Assembly: GCF_958298935.1 (NCBI RefSeq)
Contig: NC_084928.1
Span: 22,661,501-22,725,500, forward strand
DNA length: 64,000 nucleotides
Direction of reading: 5' to 3'
DNA from: Phragmites australis
Taxonomy: Eukaryota > Streptophyta > Magnoliopsida > Poales > Poaceae
The notes under the pieces are model-generated. The model had not been told where the DNA came from. It saw nothing but the letters and a program-made list of their open reading frames with translations, and made no database searches. Made by a program: the position numbers and the translations under genes. Shown here piece by piece: positions 1-10,706 of this stretch (position 1 is the stretch's first letter; each line of letters starts with the position of its first letter).

Positions 1-1187
1 ACTATGGTTCTGTGGCAATTGGGTACAAGTTCAGAACTGATTTGATGTGGTGGAATGGTGATTAGGCTTGAGTGGTGGTTGTTGATAGTTCCGCTCAAGC
101 CGGTTAAGGACCATTTACTGCATTCCAAGTCCTTTGTACATTCTGCATGCTTTAATAATGGTACGAGTAAGCCAAATATCTCATTTGTATACTGATGTTT
201 GGAGCATGACCTCATGCCGCTATAGGAGTGATTGCTGGAAGAGGGATGATGGAGTCATTTGGATGTATGATTTCAGTACTTGTTTTCAAATCAAATGTTT
301 CCTTTTGAAGTTGTATAGCTGCTGTCCTTTTAGCTCATTTCAGTTTTAGTTATCCTTGAGTCACTCATGATTAATGTCAAACGCTTTTATGCAACGTTTC
401 AAAATACTTCAATTAGACAATGGTACAACAAGATGGGGAGGATTGAAGCTAGTTAAAGTGCTGCTCTCTTGAATTAGTTGTGTTATCAAGTCTTTTGACA
501 ATAAACTGTGTTATTATCTTTCTTTAGAATGGAAGATCTTTTGAGTGATCATATGTATTTTATGTTATGTGTACTTTTGCATTTCTTTATCTTAAAAATG
601 GCAAGTTTGGATGCATGATTAACATTTGGCACAGTAGTTGAAACAGCCATGTTGTTGGATACTATGATGCAGGTATCATGATGTTGCTTCTGTCAAGAGG
701 AACTAGCCATGAAAATATTCGATGTTTTCTAATCTAACTATTTTACATCATGCAAATTTTTGAAGGTGTATAGATTGCAAATATATGTGGAATGAATATA
801 TAATCTTTTCAGCTTTAGCTATTTCTCTTTTTAACCTCTTTCTCTCTATGTATGTATGGTAGTAGAGATGTATAGATTGTAAATATATGTGGAACGAATA
901 TGTATGTACCATACTATTTTCTTCGATGAATTAGTGGACAAGTTGGTTTGTAGAACATGAATATCGTGTGGTGCAAGATAACTGTTGCAGCTCATCATGT
1001 CACATTTAGTCAACTATATTACATCGTGGAAATTTTTGGCTCCCGTTGCAACGCACGGGCATTTGACTATATTACCTCATCAACAGTACTTTCATGAAAT
1101 TAATTTGAGTTCCAATCTTTGAAAACTCATATCATTAATTTTAACTCTAAATCAAATGCTTCTTGTTTCTAAAATTTTAATGTAGGA
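1..1187. other. AT-rich stretch without a gene
   Basis: No coding region can be supported. The DNA is AT-rich and holds two pairs of related short segments: 735-763 resembles 1012-1040, and 766-800 resembles 867-905. A Helitron-like terminus lies at 1041-1070. The last bases before 1188 form a plausible 3' splice site (T-rich run, then AG) just upstream of the first CACTA codon. The left TIR and main transposase gene of the CACTA element are not recognisable here, so they are either outside the window or lost. Confidence 0.6.
1041..1070 (+). mobile_element. Helitron-like 3' terminus
   Basis: The segment has a GC-rich hairpin (CCCGT at 1042-1046 pairing with ACGGG at 1055-1059) followed 11 bases later by CTAT. 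Grass Helitrons commonly end in such a hairpin close to a CTRR end. The terminal bases here are CTAT rather than CTRR, so the end is degenerate or the match coincidental. No 5' TC end or helicase was found. The element, if real, would extend leftward. Confidence 0.4.
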
Positions 1188-2057
1188 ATGGCACGTCCAA
1201 AATTCAAACGCCGTGCACAGTCCTACCCCGCCTCTCCTGCAGTACAAGGCCCTTCCTCAAATCCAAGTCTAGCCTTGGTACAAGATGAGCCTACAAACAT
1301 GGAGCTGGACTAGATGGAAGGCAGTAGCCCGAGTGCGTACCTCAACTTGGATCAGCCTGAGGTTGAGACATCCGCTGATGTTGCATAGGGCAAGGCCGAA
1401 GATGATGCTCCAGATGGTCAGATCGATCCTGATGCTGATGCTCTGGAGGGTAAGACATTCAAAGAAGAGAGGAGTGGATGAGGTTCCAGTAGGATGCTCG
1501 AGGGATGTTTTTTCATCACATAGGTCAATTCAGTTGGGGTGCCCACAAGACCTAAAGTTGTTTTGAGGCCGTTCAAGACAGCAATCGAGTGTCTCGTGAG
1601 GGACCATGTTGCAGTCACATATAGAAGTTGGAGAGGCATATGAGATGACAACTGGGTGGTTCCCAATAACATAAAGAAACTTATGTGGAGCAAGTTGGTG
1701 ACAAAGTTTGAATACCTGAAGGATACAACATGGCCAAAGCGAATAGTCGTGCCATATCAATAATGGGCACCATGTTCAGGACTTTCAAGGGTAAGCTATG
1801 GAGAATTATTACCTGAATGGATGAACACCGAAATGGGAGGATTATCTGATGGTGGAACCATTTTGGAATGATTTCATAGAGTACAAGCTATCATAGGAAG
1901 CATAACAACTAAGTGAGGCAAACAAGGCCAACTCCCACAAGAATTGGCAGAGGTGTTGGTTTTAGTACGACAAGAACTTGTACAAGAGCGACAAATGACA
2001 GACACCAAAATCAAAGAAGCACTTCAGCAAGGAAACAGGCAGTAGCAAGCCAAAGAT
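1188..2057 (+). pseudogene. CACTA second ORF, Transposase_24-like region
   Basis: Translation from the ATG at 1188 gives a low-complexity acidic N-terminus with in-frame TAGs at about 1308 and 1386. After a frame change, about 1535-1790 reads as the domain Pfam calls Transposase_24 (Ptta/En/Spm family): a segment on the pattern of '..RPFKTAIECLVRDHVAV..YRSW', then 'MWSKLVTKFEYLKD'. A glutamine-rich helix follows at about 1930-2050. In intact CACTA elements this protein (TNP1-type) is thought to bind subterminal repeats and assist transposition. I recognise it by family pattern, not alignment. It is riddled with stops. The coding start is chosen because the preceding bases resemble a splice acceptor. 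Confidence 0.65.
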
Positions 2058-2523
2058 AATGTTTTGATCCCTGGTGGTCGTTGGAGTAGTTGCGCATCTG
2101 CAGGGTTTCCAGAAGAAGAATCAGCCCGTTACCCTATGAACGACATCACAAAAAGGAAAGTATACAAGCTTGTCGTGCCCACCTTGAACATTACCACCAT
2201 GGTGCCTATGGGGCAGGTTGACCAATGCGTGAAAGGGGCTCTCTTCAATGATCTCTTGATACCGCAGGGATACACGAATGTCCACATGGACTCCGTATGA
2301 AGGCTATACTGTAAGATTCACATGGATTACCTTGGAGAAACGGGTTCCAAGAGGCTCAGATCAAACGTAGGTGGTTTTGTTCTGTGGCACAAGAACCACA
2401 TAGTGCTTGAAGAAGAGACAAATGAGTCATCAGATGTGGAGTCAAACCCACCATGGTCACCGCCGCCACCACCGTCACCAAGAAGATCTTCAACTCCTCC
2501 CCCACGGAACTCGCCACAACTGC
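2058..2523 (+). pseudogene. CACTA second ORF, central conserved region and proline-rich linker
   Basis: About 2130-2400 translates to a segment with a 'YPMNDI' box, a run on the pattern '..GYTNVHMDSV', and 'GGFVLWHKNHIV'. These are recurring landmarks of CACTA TNP1-type proteins between the Transposase_24 domain and the proline-rich linker. One in-frame TGA (about 2298) splits it. From 2450 the protein becomes proline/serine repeats (SPPPPPSP-like). The frame is broken at 2524 by a solo LTR and resumes with the same proline-rich pattern at 3267, which fixes the insertion point. Confidence 0.7.
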
Positions 2524-3266
2524 TGTTAGGTAATGGGTAGGCTACGCTAGCACAAAATAAATTTTCTCTACCGCATTCAACCAGGAAGCCATGCGAGTAG
2601 GGGATCATGAATCGTTACCACTTGACGAGCAGTGCAGCGGAAGAAGAGTTGGAGCAGACCAATCCAACGTCGTGCGCGTCAAGTAGTCGATCGTCAACCT
2701 CATCTCAAGCACGTCCCGAGCACCTTCCGAGTACTCGCGAGTACGTCCCGAGTACTCCGAGCACATCCCGAGTACCCCCGAGCAGGACCCGAGTACCCTC
2801 GAGCACGTCCCGAGTACCCCCGAGCACGACCCGAGTACCCCCGAGCACGTCCCGAGTACCCCGAGCACGACCCGAGTACCCCGAGCACGACCCGAGCACC
2901 CCCGAGCACGTCCCGAGTACTCCCGAGCAGATCAGCACCGCAATAGTAGCAGCGCCTCTACGGTATCCACACATACAAGGATGGAATCACCGTGCGCCGG
3001 TGTGCTAGCACCGCGCGCCCGGCTAGGGTTTCGAAGGGAGTTCGGGAATAGGAGGCGGCCAGGGTTTTTGGTGGCAAGATCTGTTTTTCGAAAAAACTCA
3101 ATGCGCCTTGGCCCCTACCTATTCTTATATAGAGCACGCTAATGGGCCTTTAATCAACATTAAAGCCCATTATGACTCTAAACCCTAATGGACCTTTAAT
3201 CAACATTATAGCCCATTAGCAGATCCAATCCGTAAACTCGATCGCCTCTAGGGCATATCACCAACA
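2524..3266 (-). mobile_element. Copia solo LTR inserted in the CACTA element
   Basis: On the minus strand the segment starts TGTTGGTGATATGCCC (3266 downward) and ends CCTAACA (2524). It is flanked by a perfect 5-bp duplication, actgc, at 2519-2523 and 3267-3271. It matches the LTR at 15914-17450 at both ends: the ATATGCCCTAGAGG start, the TATATAAG box followed by a 'TAGGGTTTC' region, and the GAATGCGGTAGA segment near the end. At 743 bp it is about half as long because most of U3 is missing. A GC-rich tandem array occupies its downstream half. No internal retrotransposon sequence is present, hence solo LTR. Confidence 0.9.
2707..2935. repeat. GC-rich tandem array inside the solo LTR
   Basis: Roughly 230 bp of short imperfect repeats built on CCCGAGTAC and CCCGAGCAC blocks, alternating in composite units of about 14-21 bp. 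All frames stay open on both strands because of the composition, so the long ORFs here are not genes. The array sits downstream of the TATA-like box of the LTR, the same position where the related LTR at 15914-17450 carries a different tandem array. Confidence 0.9.
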
Positions 3267-3780
3267 ACTGCCACCAAGAATGCCAACTCCTCTCCCTCGG
3301 AAGTCACCACCACCGCCATCAAGAGAGCCAACTCCTCCCCCTCAGAAGTCACCACCATCGCCACTAAGGGAGCCAACTCTTCCCCCTTAGAAGTTGACAT
3401 CATGTGCACAATCTAGGAATTTGAGTTTATCTTAGAAATCGACTTCATCCCAGAAGCAAAGGCCACCTAAGAAGGTGACAACACCTAAGAAGTTGCCTTA
3501 TGAACAAACTGCAGAGGAAACCAGAGCAATAGTGGATGCCAGTGTTAAGAAATTCTTGCAAAAGCCAGAGCTTAAGAAGAAAATACCAGTTCGTGTAGAA
3601 ACACGGGAGTCTTTCTTGAAGATGGCAAAATCTATTTTGTCTAAGCGTAAATCAAACTACAAGCGCATCAGTAGCAAGAAATACTTAAAGGAGTCTACGA
3701 TCAAACAAATATGCCAAGAACAAAATTTAGAAATATTTCTTGAAGAATCCAAAATGACATGAAAGTAATTTCTAGACGAG
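3267..3780 (+). pseudogene. CACTA second ORF, proline-rich and basic region
   Basis: 3267-3400 continues the proline-rich repeats (units like TPPPQKSPP and REPTLPP). After a decayed stretch, 3475-3762 is an open 95-codon segment with 'KKLPYEQTAEETRAIV' and a lysine-rich tail containing 'MAKSILS' and 'NYKRISSKKY'. A KLPYE..EE..AIV box followed by a basic region is characteristic of CACTA TNP1-type proteins. The segment sits between the linker and the C48-like tail. It ends in a TGA at 3760. Confidence 0.7.
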
Positions 3781-4129
3781 TCCTTGGAACCAAAAGCAAC
3801 TAAGAGATGGAAATTTAATGTGAGCGAACTGTTGTTCGTGCTAGACGTGTGGAAAACACCTAACATGTCAACTTCGGAAATTTCATGCGTGGTACATGAA
3901 GGAGTCGATGCAAGGTAAACAAATGTTCGAGGCCAGATACAAGCATCGAGATTTCCTCCACGGGGACATCACTATTTTTATATTATTCGTGAAAATGTAT
4001 CGAGTGTACTAGCAAGGTACCCTTGATGTGTCTATCATGAGTTGCTGGACTTTATAAGTGTTATATACGTATAATTCAAAATATACATTTTGTACCATTA
4101 GATTGAATGTCTTAACTTATTTCTTGTGT

Positions 4130-4930
4130 AGAATGGAGGTACACAAATGTAGGAAGGAAGGCATCCACCATGTGGGATTCATCGACCCACATAAAGTAAA
4201 CCCGACAATGATCCAGAGCATACCAAAAGAAACCGAGGACTATGAATTGGAGTGTATTCTGGAGCTACAATTGAAGATATACATATTTTTACCTTACCAC
4301 TTTGGGTATGTGTTTCCCTCTATGAATACTCTATTCTTTTTGAAATTAGGATCAACTAACCTATGGTGACCTATGTGCCATTTTCAATGGATCCTCCTAA
4401 TCATCCAGCCATATATTAGCAAGATCGTTGTCTTTGACTCATAAAATAATCCAAAAGAAGCCTACCAACCCGTCATTGACTTTCTACAAAGGTAAACTTG
4501 ATCATTTCGTTATTTCTCTTGTAATCTTTGATTTGTTGAATCTAAGTCTACTTACAGTAATAATCACACACATACAGAGTGTACACATGATACATCAAGA
4601 AGAGTGTTAGATGTCGGCCATACACAAAAGAATGGATAGTCTGATATGACTTCCATTATAGGAAGAAGGATCTGGGCAACAATTTATGTGTTGTATATGT
4701 AATGGAATTCATGCACTGATTCACCGAAGACTCGTCGCTCCAGGTGAACGATGTTGAGGTAGGCGGTATACATATTGATAACTAATTTTCAGGTTTGATA
4801 CATGTTCATTAGAATTCATTTCTTCAATTCTTGAAATTACAGCTCCTCAACCTGGCCACAGATCGACTCTTGCCTATTGAAATCAATGCACTTTAAGAAC
4901 AACTTGTCGATTCATCAATAATGAATTCAT
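4130..4930 (+). pseudogene. CACTA C-terminal C48 (Ulp1-like) protease region
   Basis: A tattered version of the Ulp1-type cysteine protease tail of plant CACTA proteins. 4131-4290 has 'HVGFIDPHKVNP', 'IPKETEDYELE' and 'IYIFLPYHFGY'; about 4420-4490 has 'KIVVFDS' then, after a stop, 'NNPKEAYQPVIDFL'; about 4640-4720 has 'WYDFHYRKKDLGNNLCVVYVM', where the cysteine would be the nucleophile position of the family. The histidine of the usual HWxL box is lost because that exon is broken. Intron-like gaps with TTTCTTGTGTAG-type acceptors separate the parts. Certainly non-functional. Confidence 0.7.
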
Positions 4931-5204
4931 TAGACCGACCAGCGAGTACCATGAACTTGGCTAATCAATCTCATTACCTTCATCTAACAAACAAAGACAG
5001 AGTTCAAACCCTTCGATTAGCAAGAAACCTTGAACTTCTTATCTTTGTTGTAATGAAACTTGATGTTTATGCGGTTTATATATATTGTGATGAGATTTGA
5101 TATTTTATGACTTAAATTTATATGTGCTTGTGTATATATGCTGCGATGAAACTTGACGTCTCGTGAATTAAATTTATATGTGCGTGTCTATAAATATACC
5201 ATAC

Positions 5205-5489
5205 ACTATTGACGGCAACGGCCAAAATTTGAAATTAGGCACAATATTAGTTGCAACCGCCAAAATTTAAAAAGGGCGGGAAACACTATCATTGTCAGTT
5301 GTTGGCAGTGATAGTGGACTATCAATGCTGATTTTATCCACAAACCGGCACTGATGCTAATTTTTAGTGCCGATTCTATACCTGGCATTGATAGTATGTG
5401 ACTATCAGTGCTGAGTAATCAGTGACGGTTTAAAATCCATCACTGTTGGTGATTTTGAGCCGCAACTGATAGCATGTTCTTCTCTAGTG
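5205..5489 (+). repeat. CACTA subterminal repeats and right terminal inverted repeat
   Basis: Repeated variants of ACTATCAGTGCTG and its inverse (CGGCACTGATG, TGCCGATT) occur at 5303, 5320, 5347, 5382 and 5401, and again toward 5470. These are typical subterminal transposase-binding repeats of grass CACTA elements. The terminal repeat ends at 5489. Copies face both ways, so the region could fold extensively. Confidence 0.8.
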
Positions 5490-5503
5490 CTAGTTTGTAT
5501 GTT

Positions 5504-5820
5504 GCACGAGAACAAGCCGTAGCTCGATTGGTCAGCCGCTCAGGTGTGAACGCTATCACCTAGGTTCGATCCCTGGGATCAAAATCAGGATCTCACCAGG
5601 GGGTTTATCCCCCAGTTGCTCTCGGGATGAATCTCAGGCACAATATAGGGTACGCACATGCGTGTGCGTTAAGTAGGATGTGCGTACTCGCACACTGAGA
5701 GTATAGTCCTCCAATGTGTCCTCAGTGTGTGATTAGGACGCGCACGCGTGTGCGTGCGTGGGTGTGAGTGTGGTGTGTGAGTCGTGTGTGTCTTTGGTTT
5801 TACCCTATATCAAAAGAAAA
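5504..5820 (+). mobile_element. tRNA-derived SINE
   Basis: RNA polymerase III promoter boxes are visible: box A TAGCTCGATTGG at 5520-5531 and box B GGTTCGATCCC at 5573-5583, 42 bases apart as in a tRNA. The body runs through a GT-rich stretch (about 5660-5800) to an A-rich tail. It is flanked by a perfect 11-bp direct repeat GTTTGTATGTT at 5493-5503 and 5821-5831, the target duplication expected of LINE-driven insertion. It lies 14 bases beyond the CACTA end. Confidence 0.88.
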
Positions 5821-5831
5821 GTTTGTATGTT

Positions 5832-7364
5832 CCAAAATTTCATTTTGAAATAGGTAACGGTTTTTTAACTAAAAGTAACTAATGAAGTTTTGTTTGAGAA
5901 AAATTAAGGAAAATGTAGCAGTTGATTCAATTAGTACACATATAAGATTCAGAAACGAATAACACAACGGAATATTTTCTTTGTGAGAATGTGGGAAATC
6001 ACAAAATCCTATTGTCAATCAGTGCACTGGTATATTTGCATAATTTTCGTGCATATAACCAGACTTACTACAAAATATATAACTAGAAATCATTACTTCA
6101 TTATGAACCACCGGTTTCATCGGTGAACGGACGATCCAGCGATTTCGTGATTCTTAGCGGAATCAACAGCCGGTTCCTTTCACCGTCTTTCGTATGAATC
6201 AGTGGACTGGAGGGAAGACACGGAGGGATGCTCCTCCACTCTTCTCAGTTGTTGTCATTGAATTCTTTTTTATTTGTTGTTATCGATTTTCCGGTCTGGG
6301 TACTTTCACTGCCAACTTTTACAACTCCTATTAATGTGTGTATTAGCTAAGTACCTATGCATTGCAACAGAAAAATGCTCTTCACAGTAAACAATATGTA
6401 TTTTTTGTCACTCCTACTGAGCACACAAAATAAATATGAAGCCCTTTATGTTTGAATATATTATCGTTCAAACCTGCTTATATCTAATATGCACTAATTA
6501 AATAAAGCATAAAAAAGGACGTTTCAGTTAAGAACAATACTTTCCCGAAAGGGACCAGTGGGTGTGTAGAACCTGCAAAAAATTCCCAGGATCTCAACCT
6601 TATACTTTATCGGAACTACAGTGAAAATGTCGCTCAAAGATAGAAGTCTTGACCCTTATATATGTAACTATGTACCATAGTAACAGAGATTTGTCTCTTG
6701 TAATTTTTTACCTCTGTATTAGAGGTTTTTCCATATTAAATTTTGTGTCTCTCATGTCTAATTTCCTAACAAATGGTACTTGAGCTTGTTTCACCGCCAT
6801 TCAGATGGCACCGCTTGTCAAAATTTTGTGCTGCCTGTAACATCCTACTCTACAACTAAAGCATATTTTAGCCAAAAATTTAAAATTTGGACAGCACCTC
6901 CTCTGTATTTTGAAATATAACTAGCACAACAAAACGGGTTAAGACAAAAATATGATACATAAACATGATATAAGCAGTAACAAGGCTCCTTACGACTCGA
7001 CCAAGCCATACAACTTTTTACAGTACAAACGTGATTAAAACTTCTTTACCAAAAGGTTATCTCAAGCACAAGTGTCACACTTTTAGCTAAGTTCATAGAG
7101 TGAACAGTGTGAAACGTGCAAGCTTCTAACCTAGCCCCATTATGCTCGCCAAAACCACCTAAGCATACATGTAAAAGAATTAACGGGGTAGGATAAACTC
7201 AGTAAGAATTGACTATAAATATATACATATCTCACCTTCAATTAAAACGAAACACTGATTTTGAAGCAAAAGCTTACTCTCAAAGATAGGCCAAGACATG
7301 GGAAATTAAAAGATACTCTTCCACATGATACAACATTGGTGAACACAATCTCCCATGACATATT
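5832..7364. other. Unassigned AT-rich intergenic DNA
   Basis: No gene is supported. 6343-6370 read on the minus strand resembles a decayed version of the Helitron-like end at 1041-1070 (TTGCAATGCATAGG then CTAA), compatible with a degenerate minus-strand Helitron 3' terminus. Nothing else in the stretch is recognised. Confidence 0.5.
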
Positions 7365-7920
7365 TGTCCATGATTGGTGAACCGCCAATCTCACTAACTT
7401 GTAGAAAGCATAGGGGATGCTTCCAATAGACGAATCACATAGCACACATAGAGTTTTATATAGGTTCAGGCCATCCTTAGTATAATAGCCATACATCTTG
7501 TTGGTCTTATATTAATCTCTGAGACTTTTTACATGGGTGTTCTTGGCTAGTCTAGATGGATCCAAACCTAATTGAAGGGCTCCCTTGCGAGTAGTCGAGG
7601 AGAGTTACTAATACAGATCTAAACTACAGAAGGCTCGAGGGTTCAAAGCTCCTGCAGACTTGAATGACTTGGATGGGCTTCGATGGACTTGTCCTCCGCA
7701 GGGTCCCCTGGCTCCATATATATAGGGGGTCATCGTACAACTTCTGGAGTCTCTCCTCATCATTCTTGGATATAAAATTCCCTATTTACAAGATATCCTA
7801 GGCATGTGTAGGTAGTTTCTATACGTCTAGGGATTCCCTTCCTAGGGGTAGAGATATACCCTGAGAATGTAGAAAAGCCTAGGGTATCTGAATACGATAG
7901 TTTTACACTACCCATCGTCA
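7365..7920 (-). mobile_element. Gypsy solo LTR, same family as the minus-strand gypsy LTRs
   Basis: On the + strand it begins TGTCCATGATTGGTGAACC and ends CCATCGTCA. It follows the LTR at 47589-48162 in order: the start block, GGGGATGCTTCC, 'ATAGGTTCAGGCC', 'CTAGATGGATC', 'GTCCTCCGCAGGGTCCCCTGG' and a TATATATAG box near 7718, then the end block. No internal region is attached. The bases outside (atatt and gtctt) do not match, so no intact target duplication remains. Confidence 0.8.
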
Positions 7921-8668
7921 GTCTTAAAAAAAAGACAATTCATAATAGTAAGCAAAAACATAACCAAACAAGGGTGTACAACCTTCCGACATGGTGACTG
8001 TCAAACAAACACCCAAAATGCCCATATATCATAGTACCAACTCTCCAGGGTTTCATATTCTTCAGATGGTATGAAAATGTATGAATGCAATGATGCAACT
8101 TCATTTGAGAGTTTAATGTTGGATGATGCCAACTTCTCATGCAAATCCATGTATCAGTACTAGTCATGGTTTGATGGTGATGACTGGCCTTTTATCACCA
8201 TATGAAGTGCATATGTATGCACATGGATCGACATGATTACTCGACACTTCATAATAGCATCAAAAGGAGGATGCCGACAAAATCTTCCATCCATGTGTAA
8301 ATCATGGCAACGTCAAAATCAGTGAAACAACATGGATTCAAATCTCCAAATGTGATATAATGTAGACCATGCACAATTGAGCAATCAACACACATAATCT
8401 GAATAAATTAGGGAAGCAAGCTTAACAACCAATACCCATTCCATGATTGAACATGGAAGTAGATCATATTATTGTTCTTAATGTTCTTTACTTCATTTTA
8501 ATTGCAATAGATGCAAACACATGAATATAAACACAACATTAGCGACACCCCTACATCACTTGCCTATTATCGATGGTAGTGAAGGAAGTTCACCTAAACA
8601 CGATCGGAGGTACCACCACCCTTGATGCGAAGGTCATAGATCAACAATGGTTTTTGGTGAATCCCACG
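7921..8668. other. Unassigned intergenic DNA
   Basis: No coding, repeat or RNA signal that I can support. The last part (from about 8560) may belong to the copia LTR remnant to its right. Confidence 0.5.
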
Positions 8669-8785
8669 AAATCCCCCTTTTTTCCTTCTTCTTTTCCCCT
8701 TCTTCCTCCTTCTTCTTTCTTCTTCCTCCTTCCTTTCTTCTCCTTTCTTTTTCTTCCTTCTTCCCTCCCTTCTGCTCCTCGAGTA
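8669..8785. repeat. Polypyrimidine (TTC/CTT) tract
   Basis: About 115 bases of almost pure C and T on the + strand, mostly TTC and CCTT blocks. It keeps frames open on both strands by composition only. It borders the copia LTR remnant and may be an expanded pyrimidine tract of it. Confidence 0.85.
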
Positions 8786-8789
8786 GGTT

Positions 8790-9845
8790 GAGTCACCAAG
8801 CCACAAAGGCAAGACTCACCACAAGCCCATCTTCTGGTCACTTGCTGCCGTCTTCACTTCAAAGCTTGCGCCACTAAGGCAAGGGTCTCCGCGTCCCTGT
8901 ACAAGCTTCTTGCCACCGCTCCACACGAAGCCGGAGGGTTGACAAGCTTTAGCCACCAAGACTCACAGTGCCGGTGAATCACCAAGACTCCAAGGTGTTG
9001 ACGTACCACTTGGTACAAGGTGAGATCACTCCTTGATCTCTCTCTAGGCAGCAATACGTAGAAACAACTCTCTCTAGGCCTAATAGTACCAATCACTCTC
9101 TAATCTTATGCTAATTACCTTGGATGACCACTTTTAGCACTTTGATGGCTTGGATGTCTCCTCAAGTGTATGTGAGCTTCTTTGGACTCTAGCACACTCA
9201 AATGACCGAGTGGGTGGTATTTATAATCTCAAACCCACGAACTAGCGATTGCTCCAATAGTCAAAAAGACTGTGAATACCATATGTTCCGGCATTAACAC
9301 TAGTCCAAACACCAAAACATCTAGCATGTACAGTAACAAAATCTAGCCATTGGAATTCCATTCAAACTCATTGAGAACACCGGATGTTCTGGTTTTACCT
9401 TTAACTCCATCACTAGACTATCCGGTGTGTAGACTTGAGCCAACCAAGCCACTTCTCTTGTGCATTTGTCCGGCGTGTAGAAGCCTCTGATCATCAAACC
9501 ATCCGGTGTGTATAGCCAACTCTTCATCACTTGAAACCAACTTCTGGAAAATGCTCTAGCATAGCTAACTCTTCATCGTTGGACCATCTGACGTGTATAA
9601 AGAAGCCAAGAACAATGCTACGGTGTGTACCAATGCCTCTGCGTCGGACCATCCAACGTGTATAATTTTCCTGAGACTTGTCCGATTCAATCCAATATTT
9701 GTCCCGCTTCGGTGGCTTCTTTAATGTATTGCATCGATGAGACCTACTAAGGCATATACTTGACAAACATGTTAGTCCCATTAACTATGTTATTATTAAT
9801 CAACAAAATCACATACATGCCCTAAAAAGACCATGTTCTCTACAG
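8790..9845 (-). mobile_element. Copia (Sirevirus-type) LTR remnant
   Basis: Read on the minus strand it starts near 9844 with GGGCATGTATGTGATTTTG and a 'GGGACTAACATGTTTG' block, as many grass Sirevirus LTRs do. Then comes a U3 with repeated ACACCGGAT-like motifs (9382, 9419, 9498, 9590 and 9650 areas), a TATAAATA box at about 9212-9220, and a downstream leader-like region. The CCGG-type motif clusters echo those in the LTR at 19735-21035. Ends are approximate and no target duplication was found. Confidence 0.6.
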
Positions 9846-10312
9846 GCTAGGCAGTAGCGGCAACGTGCGGGAAGCGATAGCCGATGGCTGGGTAGTAGAA
9901 GTGAAGGGAAGGCAACGGTCAGTGGCTGGGGTGCGGTGGCCGTACAGAGACAGCTAGCGATGGCTAGGGTTTGGGTGTCAACTCAGCTGAGCTTGGTCAG
10001 GCTTGGTCGGGCAGGTTCTAGATGGATCAGGGTAATGGTAGATCCATCCAACCTTTTTAACCTTTTTTTTTTCTTTTCCAACAATCTAGATTTATTGGGC
10101 TTCGTATAGATTCACTAGGTGCTCAAACAAGATGTTTAGATAGTCAAACGGATTCACCTGGATGAGATATACACATATGTGGTCTCCAATCGCCCAGTGT
10201 TTGTCGTCGCCAATGAACCGATATCATGTGTGGCTCTAATTCACACGCACAAGGCTCATCCATTCTTCCGGCCACCAATGACCCTCATCGCCCACTGCTT
10301 CCACGTGTATTG
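9846..10312. other. Unassigned intergenic DNA
   Basis: GC-rich repeats of GGCTGG/GTGG type near 9850-9970 and a T-run at 10065-10075. Nothing recognised as a gene or an element. Confidence 0.5.
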
Positions 10313-10579
10313 GACCATCTCCAATGGTTTTCCTTCGCAAGTCTTGTTCCCTTCACGAAGGAATTCTCATTCCCTTAAGCGCTCCAACAACTTCCCTTCA
10401 TGGTTCCCTTCACGAAGGGATTCTCTCTCCCATTTCCTCCACCATGGGATTCTCTCTCCTTTCCCTTCACGCTTCCCTTCCAAGGGAAGCTATTGGAGAT
10501 GAGAGAAAATAAAGGGAATGTGAACGATGAGGGGAATCAGAAAGGGTACGAAATAGATGAAATATGGTTGGAGATGGTC
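10313..10579. mobile_element. MITE-like element with terminal inverted repeats
   Basis: GACCATCTCCAATGG at 10313-10327 pairs with TGGTTGGAGATGGTC at 10565-10579 (13 of 15 bases). The flanks are ttg and tta, a possible degenerate 3-bp target site. The 267-bp interior contains several copies of TCCCTTCACGAAGGGA-like palindromic blocks and a second inverted fragment (TTGGAGATGAGAG, about 10494). Size, TIRs and lack of coding sequence fit a MITE, but the superfamily is not determined. Confidence 0.6.
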
Positions 10580-10706
10580 TTAGGTCAAGCAGCAGATAGG
10601 CACACCCACAATGCTCTGTTTCGTCCCTATCAGTTTCCACAATTTAGATTTTTGGCTAAAAACTGCTACACGGGCACTGCTCAACGTACGGGGAATTTTG
10701 TCCCTA

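Larger units (their letters stand above)
1188..5489 (+). mobile_element. CACTA (En/Spm) DNA transposon relic, right-hand part
   Basis: One degraded coding unit in the order Transposase_24-like region, conserved linker, proline-rich repeats, basic region and C48 (Ulp1-like) tail is followed by subterminal repeats and a right terminal repeat ending TCTCTAGTG (5481-5489). On the other strand that end reads CACTAGAGA, the CACTA hallmark. A candidate 3-bp target duplication (cta) follows at 5490-5492, but the left end is not visible. A copia solo LTR interrupts the proline-rich part. Numerous stops and frameshifts show the element cannot encode an intact protein. Confidence 0.85.

Noticed and set aside
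2600..3008. Several overlapping frames of 70-130 codons on both strands
   Set aside because: They arise from the GC-rich tandem array in a solo LTR; all frames are open by composition and the products are simple RVPSTSRVP-type repeats.
7242..8167. Short minus-strand ORFs as host genes
   Set aside because: They overlap a gypsy solo LTR or unassigned AT-rich DNA and show no domain, codon pattern or neighbouring exon.
8573..8877. Serine/phenylalanine- or lysine/glutamate-rich frames
   Set aside because: Translation of the polypyrimidine tract, open on both strands with no domain.
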